A stretch of 64,000 nt of DNA, from contig JASJOG010000290.1 in the NCBI GenBank assembly GCA_030142905.1, positions 141,001-205,000 of the forward strand. The letters are read 5' to 3'. The notes under the pieces are model-generated. The model had not been told where the DNA came from, ran no database searches, and saw only the letters and a list, made by a program, of their open reading frames with translations. The position numbers were made by a program, and so were the translations under genes. Source of the DNA: Heliopora coerulea (lineage: Eukaryota > Cnidaria > Anthozoa > Scleralcyonacea > Helioporidae). Below, piece by piece: positions 26,801 to 32,749 of the stretch (positions within the stretch are counted from its first letter, which is position 1; each line of letters starts with the position of its first letter).

Positions 26801-29800
26801 TGATTGACTGATTAATTGATTGATCGATTGATGGTTTATTGTCGAGATAAACGAGGAACTCATGTATATCGATTAAATTAGTTCGATTAAATATATTGAA
26901 ACTTGCCAGCGAATGCGTCTTACGACAATGAACATCATTATACCAGTATAGAGATAAATAGTCATAATTAATAATGCATTGATTCAAAGACTTAAAGCCC
27001 TAAAAAAAGTTTTTCTGGTAGTTAATTACATTACTATCGTTTTCATGCTTATTCACTATATTTTAAGTAGTGAAATATTACTGCCTTTAAATGAAGATCA
27101 TTCTTATTATATTCAGTTGTCGTTCCCAATGATATTATTTCCATTTATCAGTTCATCCCTTCATCGGGTTACTTCTCGTAACCTTAGATGCTTAGCGTTC
27201 TTCGTAGGATATGGCAGGTCCAATAAGTGCTTAGTTTTGACTATACGGATATAGCCATTATCTTCGATATATTTTTGATATAGAATATATCTTGCTACAA
27301 TAGCTGCAAAAGCCGTTCTCAATTACTTCAAGCTGGCTTTTAAGCCAAGCAAAATTTCCAATTCATTGATACGATGGGCATTGTAAATTTAATACTCGCT
27401 ATCAATAAAAATTGTTGAATCGCGACTTTTTAGCTTAAATATCAAGCTTTTTGTACTTACGACAGCTAAATTCATCGCTCATGTCAGAACAGTCGCTGTC
27501 ACCATCACATTGCCATTCCATGGAGATACAGATCTTACTTTTCTTGCACTGGAATTCATTTGAAGAACACGCATGGAAACTTTCTAAGAATAAAATATGT
27601 GACAATAATTAATAATAATTGCCTGATTCAGGAGGTCATTGTACGTTAGCGATCGTTATCGGAAAAGATGAAGACCTCCTAACAAGATCACGTGAACTAG
27701 CTTGTTCGAGCAAGAATGTGAGGTAGATATTTTCATTAAAAATGTCGTCTAGAGGTATGAATTTCAGTGAAGATTAAAATATACTTCTTAACTCTTCAGG
27801 CCGTCTCTATAGGCAGTTTCAATTTTTTAAGTTCCTTCCGTTCTTTCGAGAACTTTAAGATCACACTCCCTAAATCTTAACAAATGTGTATACCACATTT
27901 GACATGTTCCTCTCATTTTTCCGTATCTTTCTTTGTCTTATACAAATTCTTTAATAATTATTAAGTCAAATTAACATCCACCATAGTGTCAACGTACCTT
28001 AAAATCGTGTTCAAATTTGTCACCAGAAAAAAATCGATATTTTATCATTTAAAACTAAACCCTTTTTGTAGATTCGGCATAACAAACGCAAATCCATTTT
28101 TGGATTCGGGAAAGACGGATTTGAATTTCTCAAAGAAACAGCTTTAGGCTGAGAATATTTGCTGTAAAATGATTTGGGGAGTATTTGCATGCATTCCTGA
28201 GCATGTGACCTGACCAATTCCTTTGGAGCTGGTATGTCTGCGGGATTAGAATATCACCAGCAGAAGATTGGTCAGCGTGGTCCCTGAAAGGTTTTACCAT
28301 TGACGTACTATGTTATCTATTATTTAGTGAAAGATATTTTTCAAGATAAACCAACTGTTCTCCCATATTTGATCATCAATCTTACCACAATTTAGTTCGT
28401 CCGACGAATCCTTACAATCCACTTCGGCGTCACATCTCCATCTTTTTAAAATGCATTCGCCATTTTGGCATGTAAATTCATTTTCAGCACACGTTGAATT
28501 CTGTCCTGTGTAAAAAAAAACAAGGTTTTTTTGTAAATTAAATTTATTCTGTTTCATCATATATTTATATACTTGTCTCATTTTAAATTAAAAAAATCTA
28601 AATTAGGCCTAGATGTTTGTTGTTCCAGTGGCATCAGGATAAATTTAAAATTTTCGGGAAATTGTTTGTCCGTTCGTTCGTTTGCTTACTCGCTCACTTT
28701 TCAATTCCAGTTTGTGAGAATAGATATGCCAAGAGTTTATAGTATTCATGAAACGATCAAACATCTAACAAGTTTGCAAAAATATTCTAACGTTTTAATA
28801 GACAGCGAAATCGAGAAAATGGTCGTTCTCATATACTAACATCACTTCGTGTCAAGTTATTGGCCGCAACACTCTATGCACGCATTATTGCAGCGGCTAT
28901 TGAAAAACATCGACGAGGATTAGATATTATGCCAACGGTAAGATAAGAAATGAAGATAAAAAAGATCGTAATACACATGGGACTGTTAATGTCACTGTTT
29001 TCTTGTTTCTATTTTTATGGTGTTTTTCTTTTGTTTTTCAAATTACAAAAAGCATATCAAAAATAGCAGTAGGAATAACGATAAAAATGAGTATGACGAT
29101 ACCGATCTCGATTACGATCACGATAACGATAACGATCACGATAACGACAACAATCACGATAACGATAAAGACAATGATAACGATCATGACAATGAAAATG
29201 ATAATGACAATGATAATGACAATGATGATGGTGATGACGATTATGGTGATAATAGCATTAATAAAGATATTTAAATTCAAGCTAATTAAGGTAGTAAATA
29301 CTTGAATTTTTAAGGAGGTCTTGCACCCTAAATTACCAATTTTCTCGAAAAATTGTTTTGGCTTATATTTTATCTAAATTTTGTTTTGAACGGAATAGTG
29401 GTGACCTTGGCGTGACGTTGAATGATCTTGGGGTATTTTTGGCGACACTTTAGAAGAACCTGAAGGTTCTCTCCCACGGTGACCTGAAATAGCCTTCATA
29501 TTGATTTTGTTCACCTTGACCTTGACCTTGAGTCAAGAACCTAATGAAAACATTGAGCGTATGAAAAGCTTCTGTAGATTATCCCTGAAGGTGCTGGAAG
29601 ACTATAAGCTGTACTCAGCATATTTAATATTAAGCTTTGAATCTACTTTTCTCGAGTTGTTGAAGTTGTTTAAAAGCATCTTTTTCAAACGCAAAATTGA
29701 GTTTACCTTTTCACAGACTCCAACCATATTTTCAGCATAGATAGCGAAAATAACTGTCTAGGGACTGAACCTGTAAAATCTAATTTGTTTTTGAAATACT

Positions 29801-32683
29801 TCCTAATATTGTACATTGTATAGTTACTATGACTGAAGTTTTGAGTGTTTTTTATAAGAATCAGAAAAACAGCCTCAAAAATGTCAGAAAATTAGGCGTC
29901 TTTCAGATTTAGCACCTAAATTATCTTCCTTATAATGCACTAAAACTTATATATAACTCCGCTGACCATGTTGTTGTACTCTATCATGTTTGAAAGTGTG
30001 TACACTATTTTACTGTTTGTGCTACGTTAATTTTGGTTACCATGGCAATTGATCAATTTAAAAAATGGGTTTTTATAGTTCAAATTTGATTTACTACTAT
30101 GCCTTGAAATGACTTCCTCTAAATTCCTAAGCAAAGAAAAATCTATTTTTTGGTTGTAAGACCACCTTAAATTATTTTTTCAAATTAGGAAAAAAGAAAT
30201 AATGACAGTTATGACGAGAATTACAATGATAATGGAAATGATGACGAGAATTATGGTGATAGCTATAAGAGTTATTCGTATCAAAGAAAACTCAAATCCG
30301 TAATTACTTTAAATCTGAAATCCTTGGGTATTATTGAAGGCTTTTGAACAACTTACGTTAAATACAAAGAGTTAATGAACGGATGTCTCGATAACATTCC
30401 CATATTTTTTGGCAATTATACCCTCTCAAAAAAAAATATAAATTTTTACTTAACGGACACGTAACAAACAATATTTACAGTGTAGGATAGCAATATATCT
30501 GATAGCATCCAATTGGAAAGTTTACACAAGATGTTTACGTGCAACGTAAGCTCACGCGAACGCATGCGATGCAGTTGTAAGGGTAAATGCGACCAGTTCA
30601 CGTGGAATGTAATTTTGCGATAACAAGTGAACTGTTTGCAACAATGTAATTTACGGGAACGCGTGAACTGTTGAAGTGCGGTGCAGCTTTCCGAGAACAC
30701 GTGAGTAGTCCTCATGCAATATCATTTTAAGGGGGCGTTGTACGTTGAGGTCTAGATAAATACTCCAAGTGTCAGTTTTTGAAGATACACTTGAAGTGTC
30801 AAAATTATTACAATATCCTTTTATAAGTTTGAATTAAGAAGAAATAGCATTCCTAATTGAGCAAAAATACTAAGCGACAATGCTAAAATCCTAGAAACTA
30901 AGCGAGATATCTCAAATGCAACGTCCGTCACAAATCCAGATGAACGAGTTTGTTGCGGGAATTTCTTAATATCCTGAAAGTCAAATTTTACCTCCCTATG
31001 TCCAAATCTGCGTCGAGTAGTCTTGAAGGGTTTCGAGGAATTTTAAAATGTTGTGTATTGTGAACCTCAGCCCTCTTCGAAATGGAAAATGCAAGGGTTT
31101 TTTGCCAATTCAGTTTATTGATGACTAGAATGAGATAAAGTTTTTAATGCCCTTTTTCAGAGTTTTGCCAATTCTTTTCAAATACCAGTGGAGTTTATTC
31201 ATTCCCTTGAGATTAAATTGACAAAGATTCAGTGGCCGAGAAGGCGGTCACCTACAATAGCAGCTAATGAGCTTCTTTTGTTAAAGTAACCTCAGAAAAT
31301 ATGACGACCATATTTCGGAATCTTCCTCAGTTTAACATGAACAGAATATTTCGTGAATTGACTTACACTGCTAAACTCAACTAGAAAAGTTGACTGCAGC
31401 TGGATTTCAACTCGCAATTGATCAATTCATGAGATATTCCGTTTGTGTTACCTAGCGAATGATTCTGAAATAGAGTCGAAATGCTGCACATCCTAATGGA
31501 TATAAAGCGGTAAGCTGTAGAGAGAATCTTTCGTGCACTTAAATAGGATTAAGCAAGCATACTGTTCCCAGTTGACTCGACAGCTCAGTTGGTAGAGCAG
31601 TGGTCTGGAAACCCGAAGATGCGAGTTCAAATCCCGCTCTACCCAGCTTCTTCTGCACTGTAGCAGTTTGGGTCAATTCATGAAATATGACGACCAGATA
31701 TGGTAGTACTAACACTCACCTGTGATAGTTTTGCATCGTCAAAGATATAACTCAGACTAGAATATTGTAAAATTAAGAATGCTTTGTCCCAGCTCGCAGA
31801 GAAGTAACCAACATTTCGTTTGAAGTAATCACCATCACAGAGAAGAATCCAAAATTTCGTTTGAAGTGACCACGAATTAAACCGGTTTTAGAAAAAGAGT
31901 TTTGGTGACCCACACTCTGATTGGTTACTGGATAACGCCAGCGAGTTAACGAGCAATGAATTCGTTTACGAAAGGTACCTGGTACTAAATTGTAACAAGC
32001 GTTTTAGGACTTAAGAAATATTCAGCATTTACAGCATTTTATCACTTGAAATGAATTTACACGAACTATCATTCGAAAGTTTACTTCCACTGAATTTAGA
32101 CTCATCTCATGAGACCGAATTTTATATTTCTCGAATATGCCTTTCACTTTATCGGCATTACCACTGAAGGAAACATAGAATCCGTGACCATGGTCTCAGC
32201 AATAGCCTTTCTTTTCCTATGTCTGTTTTTTTACATCGGATGTACACAATACCCTGAGTCCTTCGAGGAAGAAGGTTAAGCAAAGAAATTCTGCACCTTA
32301 TGAGCCCAATCTGGGCCTGAAGCATTGAACATTACTTATTATATGGTTTCTATACTCCCGCCCCCGTTAATTCCTTTAATCTACAGTTAATGAGAACCTT
32401 GAGGCTGGGGTGATGAAACCATGTCTTTTTAACACTAGGAAAGAGTCAAGTACAGTATGACGTTTCACTGGAGGAAGTTATGTACGAAGTACATCTCGGG
32501 TAATATCAAGTCAAAAAAGGCAAGTGCAGAATATCCTTGAACTACCGACTTAGTTAAGAACTTGTTTGGGGAACTTACGGTACCACCTGACCTCTCTTAA
32601 ACTTTACAGTACGACATACCTTTGACGATCTGAAAAAAACCAATACCTGCAAGAAAACCCAAAATTAAAACGCCCCTCGACAT
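302..32683 (-). CDS. LRP4: LRP4-like low-density lipoprotein receptor-related protein, 5' part (23 exons; 3' end outside window)
   Basis: This is a type I membrane receptor of the LDL-receptor family. In vertebrates LRP4 is the agrin co-receptor and a Wnt/sclerostin modulator. Exons in transcript order: 32683-32647, 28505-28386, 27583-27461, 26266-26150, 25500-25384, 25019-24903, 21912-21793, 21713-21597, 20544-20410, 17361-17224, 16352-16296, 15750-15682, 15146-14910, 13704-13548, 12134-11935, 10733-10524, 9683-9561, 9189-8975, 7759-7572, 5704-5506, 5121-4932, 1769-1641, 440-302. Every junction has AG and GT borders and the phases agree throughout, giving 3254 coding bases (about 1084 residues). 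Domain order is signal peptide, eight LDLa, EGF, EGF-Ca, propeller, EGF, propeller, EGF, propeller start. Eight LDLa followed by two EGFs and repeated propellers fits LRP4 better than VLDLR (one propeller) or LRP1/2. The remaining propellers, membrane segment and tail lie left of the window. The start of exon 7 is ambiguous: 21912, or an alternative AG near 21947. Confidence 0.88.
441..1640. other. LRP4-like intron, nothing recognised
   Basis: This is 1.2 kb of AT-rich intronic sequence between the EGF exon 1641-1769 and the propeller exon 302-440. I see no long reading frame, RNA gene or clear repeat in it. Confidence 0.5.
1641..1769 (-). CDS. LRP4: LRP4-like exon 22: EGF module after propeller 2
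   Basis: The minus strand reads [19 protein letters not shown], then [18 protein letters not shown], a textbook LRP spacer EGF. Acceptor AG at 1771-1770 and donor GTAAAA at 1640-1635 flank it, with phase 1 on both sides. The Penelope/telomere-repeat cluster sits in the intron between this exon and 4932. Confidence 0.85.
1833..2110 (+). mobile_element. Penelope-type terminal fragment bounded by (TA)n and carrying a hammerhead motif
   Basis: A (TA)n run at about 1833-1871 is followed by about 170 bases of non-repetitive sequence, a hammerhead ribozyme motif (2042-2087) and a second (TA)n run (2089-2110). Penelope-like elements are known to carry hammerhead motifs in their terminal repeats, and the coding Penelope remnant at 22438-23881 is likewise bounded by (TA)n. 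No reverse transcriptase frame is present here, so the class is inferred from the ribozyme and the context. A retrozyme-type nonautonomous element is the alternative. Confidence 0.45.
2042..2087 (+). ncRNA. type I hammerhead ribozyme motif
   Basis: All invariant parts are in order. Stem I 5' strand ACTACA (2042-2047) pairs perfectly with TGTAGT (2082-2087). Core CTGATGA is at 2048-2054. Stem II is GGC (2055-2057) with GCC (2065-2067) around a 7-base loop. GAAA is at 2068-2071. A short stem III region (2072-2080) ends in the cleavable triplet ATC, with cleavage predicted after C2081. Stem III is weak: A-U, a C.A mismatch and two G-C pairs. Very short stem III is usual in Penelope/retrozyme hammerheads, which often work as dimers. 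Activity is inferred, not shown. Confidence 0.8.
2210..4062. repeat. interstitial telomere-like CCCTAA array with embedded minisatellites
   Basis: About 1.85 kb is built of CCCTAA (TTAGGG on the minus strand) and variants. Sub-blocks are a 20-base unit (CCCTACCATTAAAACCCTAA) repeated about 11 times from about 2515 to 2735; a CCCCAACCTCAACACTAA-like block at 3373-3450; a 14-base CCCCATAACCCTAA block at about 3700-3780; and pure CCCTGA units at about 3883-3940. The degeneration shows this is not an active chromosome end. It lies inside an LRP4-like intron, with coding exons on both sides. Confidence 0.9.
4074..4250 (-). mobile_element. Penelope-like terminus, inverted, abutting the telomere-like array
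   Basis: On the minus strand, sequence around 4170-4200 (TGATAAGGGGGCTTGCCC, then TGAAACGTT) closely matches the two inverted termini of the Penelope remnant at 22438-23881. It then runs through about 100 bases and a short (TA)n into TTAGGG repeats. Only the terminus is present. Assignment rests on similarity to the better-defined copy. Confidence 0.5.
4255..4712. repeat. TATG/ATCTGT simple repeats
   Basis: ATGTATAC-like alternating repeats occur at 4255-4380 and ATCTGT/ATCTAT hexamers at about 4555-4705. They create spurious Tyr/Leu and Tyr/Met reading frames that are not genes. Confidence 0.8.
4932..9189 (-). CDS. LRP4: LRP4-like exons 18-21: second YWTD beta-propeller
   Basis: Exons 8975-9189, 7572-7759, 5506-5704 and 4932-5121 total 792 bases (264 residues), a complete propeller. 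It begins [20 protein letters not shown]. Blades include [76 protein letters not shown] and [13 protein letters not shown]. Phases 1-0, 0-2, 2-0 and 0-1 all match. Introns carry the 151-base tandem duplication near 6 kb, a coral-style interspersed repeat and a MITE at 8624-8913. Confidence 0.88.
5976..6255. repeat. tandem duplication, period about 151 bases
   Basis: An A-rich segment beginning ATCAAAGGAACAATAAAGAA at about 5982 recurs at about 6133 and continues through GAACAACGGAAATTTAAATT and AATGAATCAACAAGAACAA in both copies. It lies in the intron between propeller 2 exons 5506 and 7572. AAC/AAT-rich microsatellite follows to about 6450. Confidence 0.75.
6440..6690. repeat. interspersed repeat with GTCTGGCGTTAGCC motif
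   Basis: Two partial copies are seen here (TAGTCTGGCGTTAGCCAGAG near 6492 and ATCGTCTGGTGTTAGCCCGA near 6605), each near GCGAGAGCTCC. Related pieces occur at 5240-5275 (reverse), 15812-15900, 49375-49440 (reverse) and 57607-57680. I take it to be a dispersed nonautonomous repeat of unknown class. Confidence 0.55.
7760..8974. other. LRP4-like intron; only the hAT-like MITE recognised
   Basis: The 1.2 kb intron between exons 7572-7759 and 8975-9189 is AT-rich. I recognise only the MITE at 8624-8913. The frames in it are short and unlike known proteins. Confidence 0.45.
8624..8913. mobile_element. hAT-like MITE
   Basis: The left end CAGAGGTGGATTTAGAAGGG and the right end CTGGATCCGCCCCTG are inverted and match the common hAT terminus CAGGGGCGGATCCAG. 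The element is about 290 bases with no coding capacity. A clear 8-base target duplication is not seen. It lies in the intron between exons 8975 and 7759. Confidence 0.55.
9561..9683 (-). CDS. LRP4: LRP4-like exon 17: EGF module after propeller 1
   Basis: A phase 1-1 exon encodes [16 protein letters not shown], then [13 protein letters not shown] and a final TxC. This is the standard LRP spacer EGF with the NNGGCSHLC signature that follows each YWTD propeller. The junctions to 10524 and 9189 restore Gly and Asp codons. Confidence 0.87.
9895..10450. mobile_element. foldback element, copy 1 (nested in a longer palindrome)
   Basis: Long inverted arms meet near 10170. The inner arm, beginning CTCCTTTTGCTGTTCATTAC on the left (about 9990) and mirrored near 10345, is the same sequence as the element at 58655-59082. 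Outer arms (ATTATCCAGACTCTGAACAG at about 9958 and its complement at about 10370, and further TCTTAGTTTCC matches) extend the palindrome to about 270 bases per arm. It lies in the LRP4-like intron between EGF exon 9561 and propeller exon 10524. No transposase is present. Confidence 0.75.
10524..15146 (-). CDS. LRP4: LRP4-like exons 13-16: first YWTD beta-propeller
   Basis: Four exons (14910-15146, 13548-13704, 11935-12134, 10524-10733) total 804 bases, about 268 residues, the usual size of a six-bladed LDLR-type propeller. It opens with [17 protein letters not shown]. Blade signatures are [65 protein letters not shown] and [17 protein letters not shown]. Junction phases 1, 2 and 1 restore coherent codons, for example S in TPSGLSVDW and D in NLDGNSRR. 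In vertebrate LRP4 the first propeller region contacts agrin; whether that holds here is unknown. The introns contain a polypyrimidine minisatellite, an hAT-like MITE and a foldback element. Confidence 0.9.
12299..12884. mobile_element. MITE with CAGGGCCGT termini
   Basis: CAGGGCCGTAGTAGG at the left and CCTTGCCACGGCCCTG at the right form inverted ends. TTGTA flanks both sides, possibly as part of the target duplication. The terminus resembles hAT elements. It is about 586 bases, noncoding, and sits in an intron of propeller 1. Confidence 0.5.
13765..13799. repeat. (TA)n microsatellite
   Basis: A run of about 17 TA units just 5' (on the minus strand) of exon 13548-13704. It is followed by GTTAGT/GAGTTAG-rich degenerate repeats to about 14060. 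Confidence 0.9.
14190..14700. repeat. polypyrimidine minisatellite, unit about 16 bases (CTTTCTTTATTTCTTC)
   Basis: CTTCCTT-type repeats lead into a regular 16-base unit repeated about 15 times between about 14350 and 14595, then more CTTT/CTTCC to about 14690. The plus strand is nearly pure pyrimidine. Long reading frames rich in Phe/Ser/Leu here come from the repeat in three frames and are not genes. It lies in an LRP4-like intron, about 210 bases from exon 14910. Confidence 0.92.
15540..15603 (+). mobile_element. SINE tail fragment
   Basis: CTCAGAAATCATTTTCTGAG, then TATCGAGCTTGAACATCGTT matches, in the opposite orientation, the tail of the tRNA-derived SINE at 55845-55960. The tRNA head is missing here; an ATC-rich microsatellite precedes and follows. 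Confidence 0.55.
15682..17361 (-). CDS. LRP4: LRP4-like exons 10-12: EGF and calcium-binding EGF modules
   Basis: Exon 17224-17361 encodes one EGF module ([19 protein letters not shown], then [10 protein letters not shown] and a last Cys). Exons 16296-16352 and 15682-15750 together encode a calcium-binding EGF. The first half has DLDEC with CSQKCVNTQ. The split Gly codon joins it to [20 protein letters not shown]. DxDEC plus the N in VNTQGSY is the calcium-binding consensus. This EGF/EGF-Ca pair before the first propeller is shared by LDLR, VLDLR and LRP4. All phases are 1. Confidence 0.88.
15751..16295. other. LRP4-like intron inside the split EGF-Ca module
   Basis: 545 bases between exons 15682-15750 and 16296-16352. 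A degenerate copy of the GTCTGG-type interspersed repeat lies at about 15812-15900. Nothing else is recognised. Confidence 0.45.
16353..17223. other. LRP4-like intron, nothing recognised
   Basis: 870 bases of AT-rich sequence between EGF exons. The 66-codon frame at 16616 has no family resemblance. Confidence 0.45.
17620..17676. repeat. (GT)n microsatellite
   Basis: About 20 GT units followed by GTAT units, in the intron between LDLa 8 and the first EGF. Confidence 0.95.
17826..17915. repeat. short palindrome, possible MITE
   Basis: CAAACTTTGGGGTTGATACG near 17828, then TTAATCAACCTCAT, is mirrored as ATGAGGTTGATTAATACATA and TCAACCCCCAAATTG ending near 17912. The arms are about 36 bases with one or two mismatches around a TA-rich loop. 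It lies just downstream of the Crypton ORF. Confidence 0.6.
18040..19500 (-). CDS. Crypton-type tyrosine recombinase, intact single-exon ORF
   Basis: An uninterrupted frame of 486 residues from the ATG at 19500; the frame can be extended 16 residues upstream to 19548. The acidic N-terminus ([16 protein letters not shown]) resembles a nuclear-protein leader. The middle ([20 protein letters not shown], then [10 protein letters not shown]) is a core-binding-like region. The C-terminal half keeps tyrosine-recombinase residues: Arg in [10 protein letters not shown] (residue 249), HSSR (His377, Arg380), GHRS (His403) and candidate nucleophiles Tyr410/Tyr412 in SLYCYQH. A basic tail with KRKSS and CRKRRLSF follows. 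This R...HxxR...H...Y set with no zinc finger or transposase fits the Crypton/DUF3504 group: DNA transposons of eukaryotes, with domesticated relatives in vertebrates. It lies antisense-neutral (same strand) in an LRP4-like intron. No terminal repeats are seen, as is usual for Cryptons. A domesticated host gene is the alternative. Confidence 0.8.
   Translation of the reverse strand: MEAESDEDLFITQSVFSNNKGLESDFELDFDGVQELVDSESRNESEVRKPGFQDLTKDAWTKRFGGAIDDYGLQKHIQSRIPKNTVRQTEWAVRIWSSWATARNGSAVYSVNDRFKTVPNEIENQEMGHEERSYWLSKFVVELRKENGELYTPSSLQQIAYGLQRYLRESGYADLNIFSNPLYKTFSDSLDSQMKELSSKGIGVYTRKAEPFSFDEEETLWRKGALGTDEPQKRLNTLLFLMGKSFCIRGGEDHRALRPSQFTVIPARNSEREKLHSTGFVDKTHQGGLKHRKVGQRVVEQHASEERGKRYVVKVFKKYMAKRDKDSASAVLYLKPRKNVKEDAVWYYKTPVGHNTLSKVVKNLCAQAGIPGYRTNHSSRATTATRGIEMGVPDKLVMARTGHRSLASLYCYQHPSERSKEIVSDIIAGTSKSTGDDINGSLRFKRKSSTAEESDEGENRVRDKATCRKRRLSFEFANCKVVINNS
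19871..20178. mobile_element. mariner-type MITE with TA target duplication
   Basis: CAGGGTATCCCAAAAAAAAC, then GAAAACTATTGAAATCAC at the left is the inverse of the right end, which finishes TTTTTTTTGGGACACCCTG. TA lies directly outside both ends (19869-19870 and 20179-20180). It is 308 bases, noncoding, with inverted repeats of about 38 bases. The CAGGGTGTCCC end and TA duplication are typical of Tc1/mariner derivatives. Confidence 0.82.
20410..28505 (-). CDS. LRP4: LRP4-like exons 2-9: eight LDL-receptor class A modules
   Basis: Eight consecutive phase 1-1 exons each encode one cysteine-rich ligand-binding LDLa repeat: 28386-28505, 27461-27583, 26150-26266, 25384-25500, 24903-25019, 21793-21912, 21597-21713 and 20410-20544. 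Each ends with the acidic calcium cage: [112 protein letters not shown] and [16 protein letters not shown]. All keep the six-cysteine pattern and the D-x-S/T-D-E type core. Module 4 has N and R at two usual cage positions (DNGRDE) and module 7 has I for S (DGIDE), so their calcium affinity may differ. One module per exon is the classical LDLR-family gene structure. The introns hold the Penelope-like element, microsatellites and GAAT-rich repeats. Confidence 0.9.
20545..21596. other. LRP4-like intron, nothing recognised
   Basis: 1.05 kb between LDLa 8 and LDLa 7. Short frames only; no RNA gene or repeat identified. Confidence 0.45.
22438..23881 (+). mobile_element. Penelope-like retroelement remnant with inverted termini and (TA)n borders
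   Basis: (TA)n at 22438-22478 and 23853-23881 bound the element. Inside each lies an inverted terminal segment: GGGCATGCCCCTTTATCAAG at about 22522 matches the complement of CTTGATAAAAGGGCATGCCC at about 23736, and the match extends through ATAGCACTAAC/GTTAGTGCTAT. The coding core shows a reverse-transcriptase C-terminal/linker piece and a GIY-YIG endonuclease piece, both decayed. It lies in the intron between LDLa 5 and LDLa 6, antisense to the host gene. Confidence 0.78.
22713..23648 (+). pseudogene. Penelope-like RT C-terminus plus GIY-YIG endonuclease, broken
   Basis: The frame at 22713-23165 includes [20 protein letters not shown] and [10 protein letters not shown], typical of the region after the Penelope reverse transcriptase. 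A frameshift near 23110-23140 moves to the frame reading [11 protein letters not shown] and then the endonuclease (23212-23460). Its zinc-like knuckle is [13 protein letters not shown], followed by [20 protein letters not shown] and [12 protein letters not shown], the GIY-YIG layout with the canonical Gly-Ser/Thr motif degraded. A final block (RESL, stop, [12 protein letters not shown]) matches the Penelope C-terminus, with a TGA where Trp is expected. It is dead as a retroelement protein. The N-terminal catalytic RT domain is absent (5' truncation). Confidence 0.75.
23937..24027 (+). repeat. 91-base direct repeat of the Penelope C-terminal segment
   Basis: 23558-23648 and 23937-24027 appear identical across 91 bases, starting GGGATCCCATGGCGAGAGAG and ending GACAATTTGT. 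The second copy lies outside the right (TA)n border. Tandem or partial head-to-tail copies are typical of Penelope insertions. Confidence 0.85.
24187..24252. repeat. hairpin of about 30-base arms
   Basis: CCAATGTATATCAGGATATA, then CAGACACTAGGC faces GCCTGGTGTCTGTATACCCC, then GATACATTG. The arms pair with a few mismatches and one small indel around a 4-base loop. It is intronic in the LRP4-like gene. Confidence 0.6.
26405..26850. repeat. GAAT/GATT degenerate tetranucleotide repeats
   Basis: GAATGAAT runs with GGAT, GAAC and GATTGATT variants fill the LRP4-like intron between LDLa 2 and LDLa 3. The 193-codon minus-strand frame rich in Ser/His/Phe/Ile is a repeat artefact. Confidence 0.85.
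29085..29260. repeat. GATAAC/GACAAT simple repeat
   Basis: Runs of ACGATAACGATCACGATAAC type give spurious Asp/Asn, Ile/Thr and Val/Ile frames. It is within LRP4-like intron 1. Confidence 0.85.
31571..31740 (+). mobile_element. tRNA-derived SINE
   Basis: The head is tRNA-like: an A box in CAGCTCAGTTGGTAGAGCAG (about 31581) and a B box in GCGAGTTCAAATCCCGCTC (about 31621), 40 bases apart as in a Pol III promoter. A non-tRNA body with GGTCAATTCATGAAATATGA follows. The anticodon arm does not fold cleanly, so it is not called a functional tRNA gene. A degenerate inverted relative lies at 31300-31440. Confidence 0.6.
32647..32683 (-). CDS. LRP4: LRP4-like exon 1: start codon and signal peptide
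   Basis: On the minus strand an ATG at 32683 opens [12 protein letters not shown], a short hydrophobic leader, and runs into a GTATTG donor in phase 1. Joining it to the next exon (28505) completes a Gly codon and leads straight into [13 protein letters not shown], the first LDLa module. That is the expected order for a secreted N-terminus and is why this ATG is preferred. Upstream on the minus strand, TATAAG at 32749-32744 is a possible TATA element. A five-codon upstream frame, ATG to TAG, covers 32719-32702, but it may lie at or before the transcription start. The first intron is about 4.1 kb. Confidence 0.72.
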
Positions 32684-32743
32684 TATGGACCACACGATCG
32701 ACTAGCAGAAGTATCCCATCGTCTCTACAATTGCTGCACCAAG

Positions 32744-32749
32744 CTTATA
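32744..32749 (-). promoter_or_regulatory. possible TATA-like element of the LRP4-like gene
   Basis: TATAAG on the minus strand lies about 61 bases upstream of the proposed LRP4-like start codon. The spacing would allow transcription start near 32715 and a very short leader. The short motif could occur by chance in this AT-rich DNA. Confidence 0.22.

Larger units (their letters stand above)
28506..32646. other. first intron of the LRP4-like gene
   Basis: 4.1 kb containing a GATAAC-type microsatellite (about 29090-29250), degenerate SINE pieces (31300-31440 reverse and 32130-32220) and a SINE (31571-31740). No coding exon could be supported. The frame at 30446-30715 has no family resemblance. 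The interval also begins the region where enhancers of the gene would be expected, but none is visible. Confidence 0.5.

Noticed and set aside
26406..26987. 193-codon minus-strand frame rich in Ser, Ile, His and Phe
   Set aside because: It translates the GAAT/GATT tetranucleotide repeat in an LRP4-like intron.
31571..31645. Functional tRNA gene
   Set aside because: A and B boxes are present, but the anticodon and acceptor arms do not fold as a canonical tRNA and the body continues as a repeat, so it is called a SINE.
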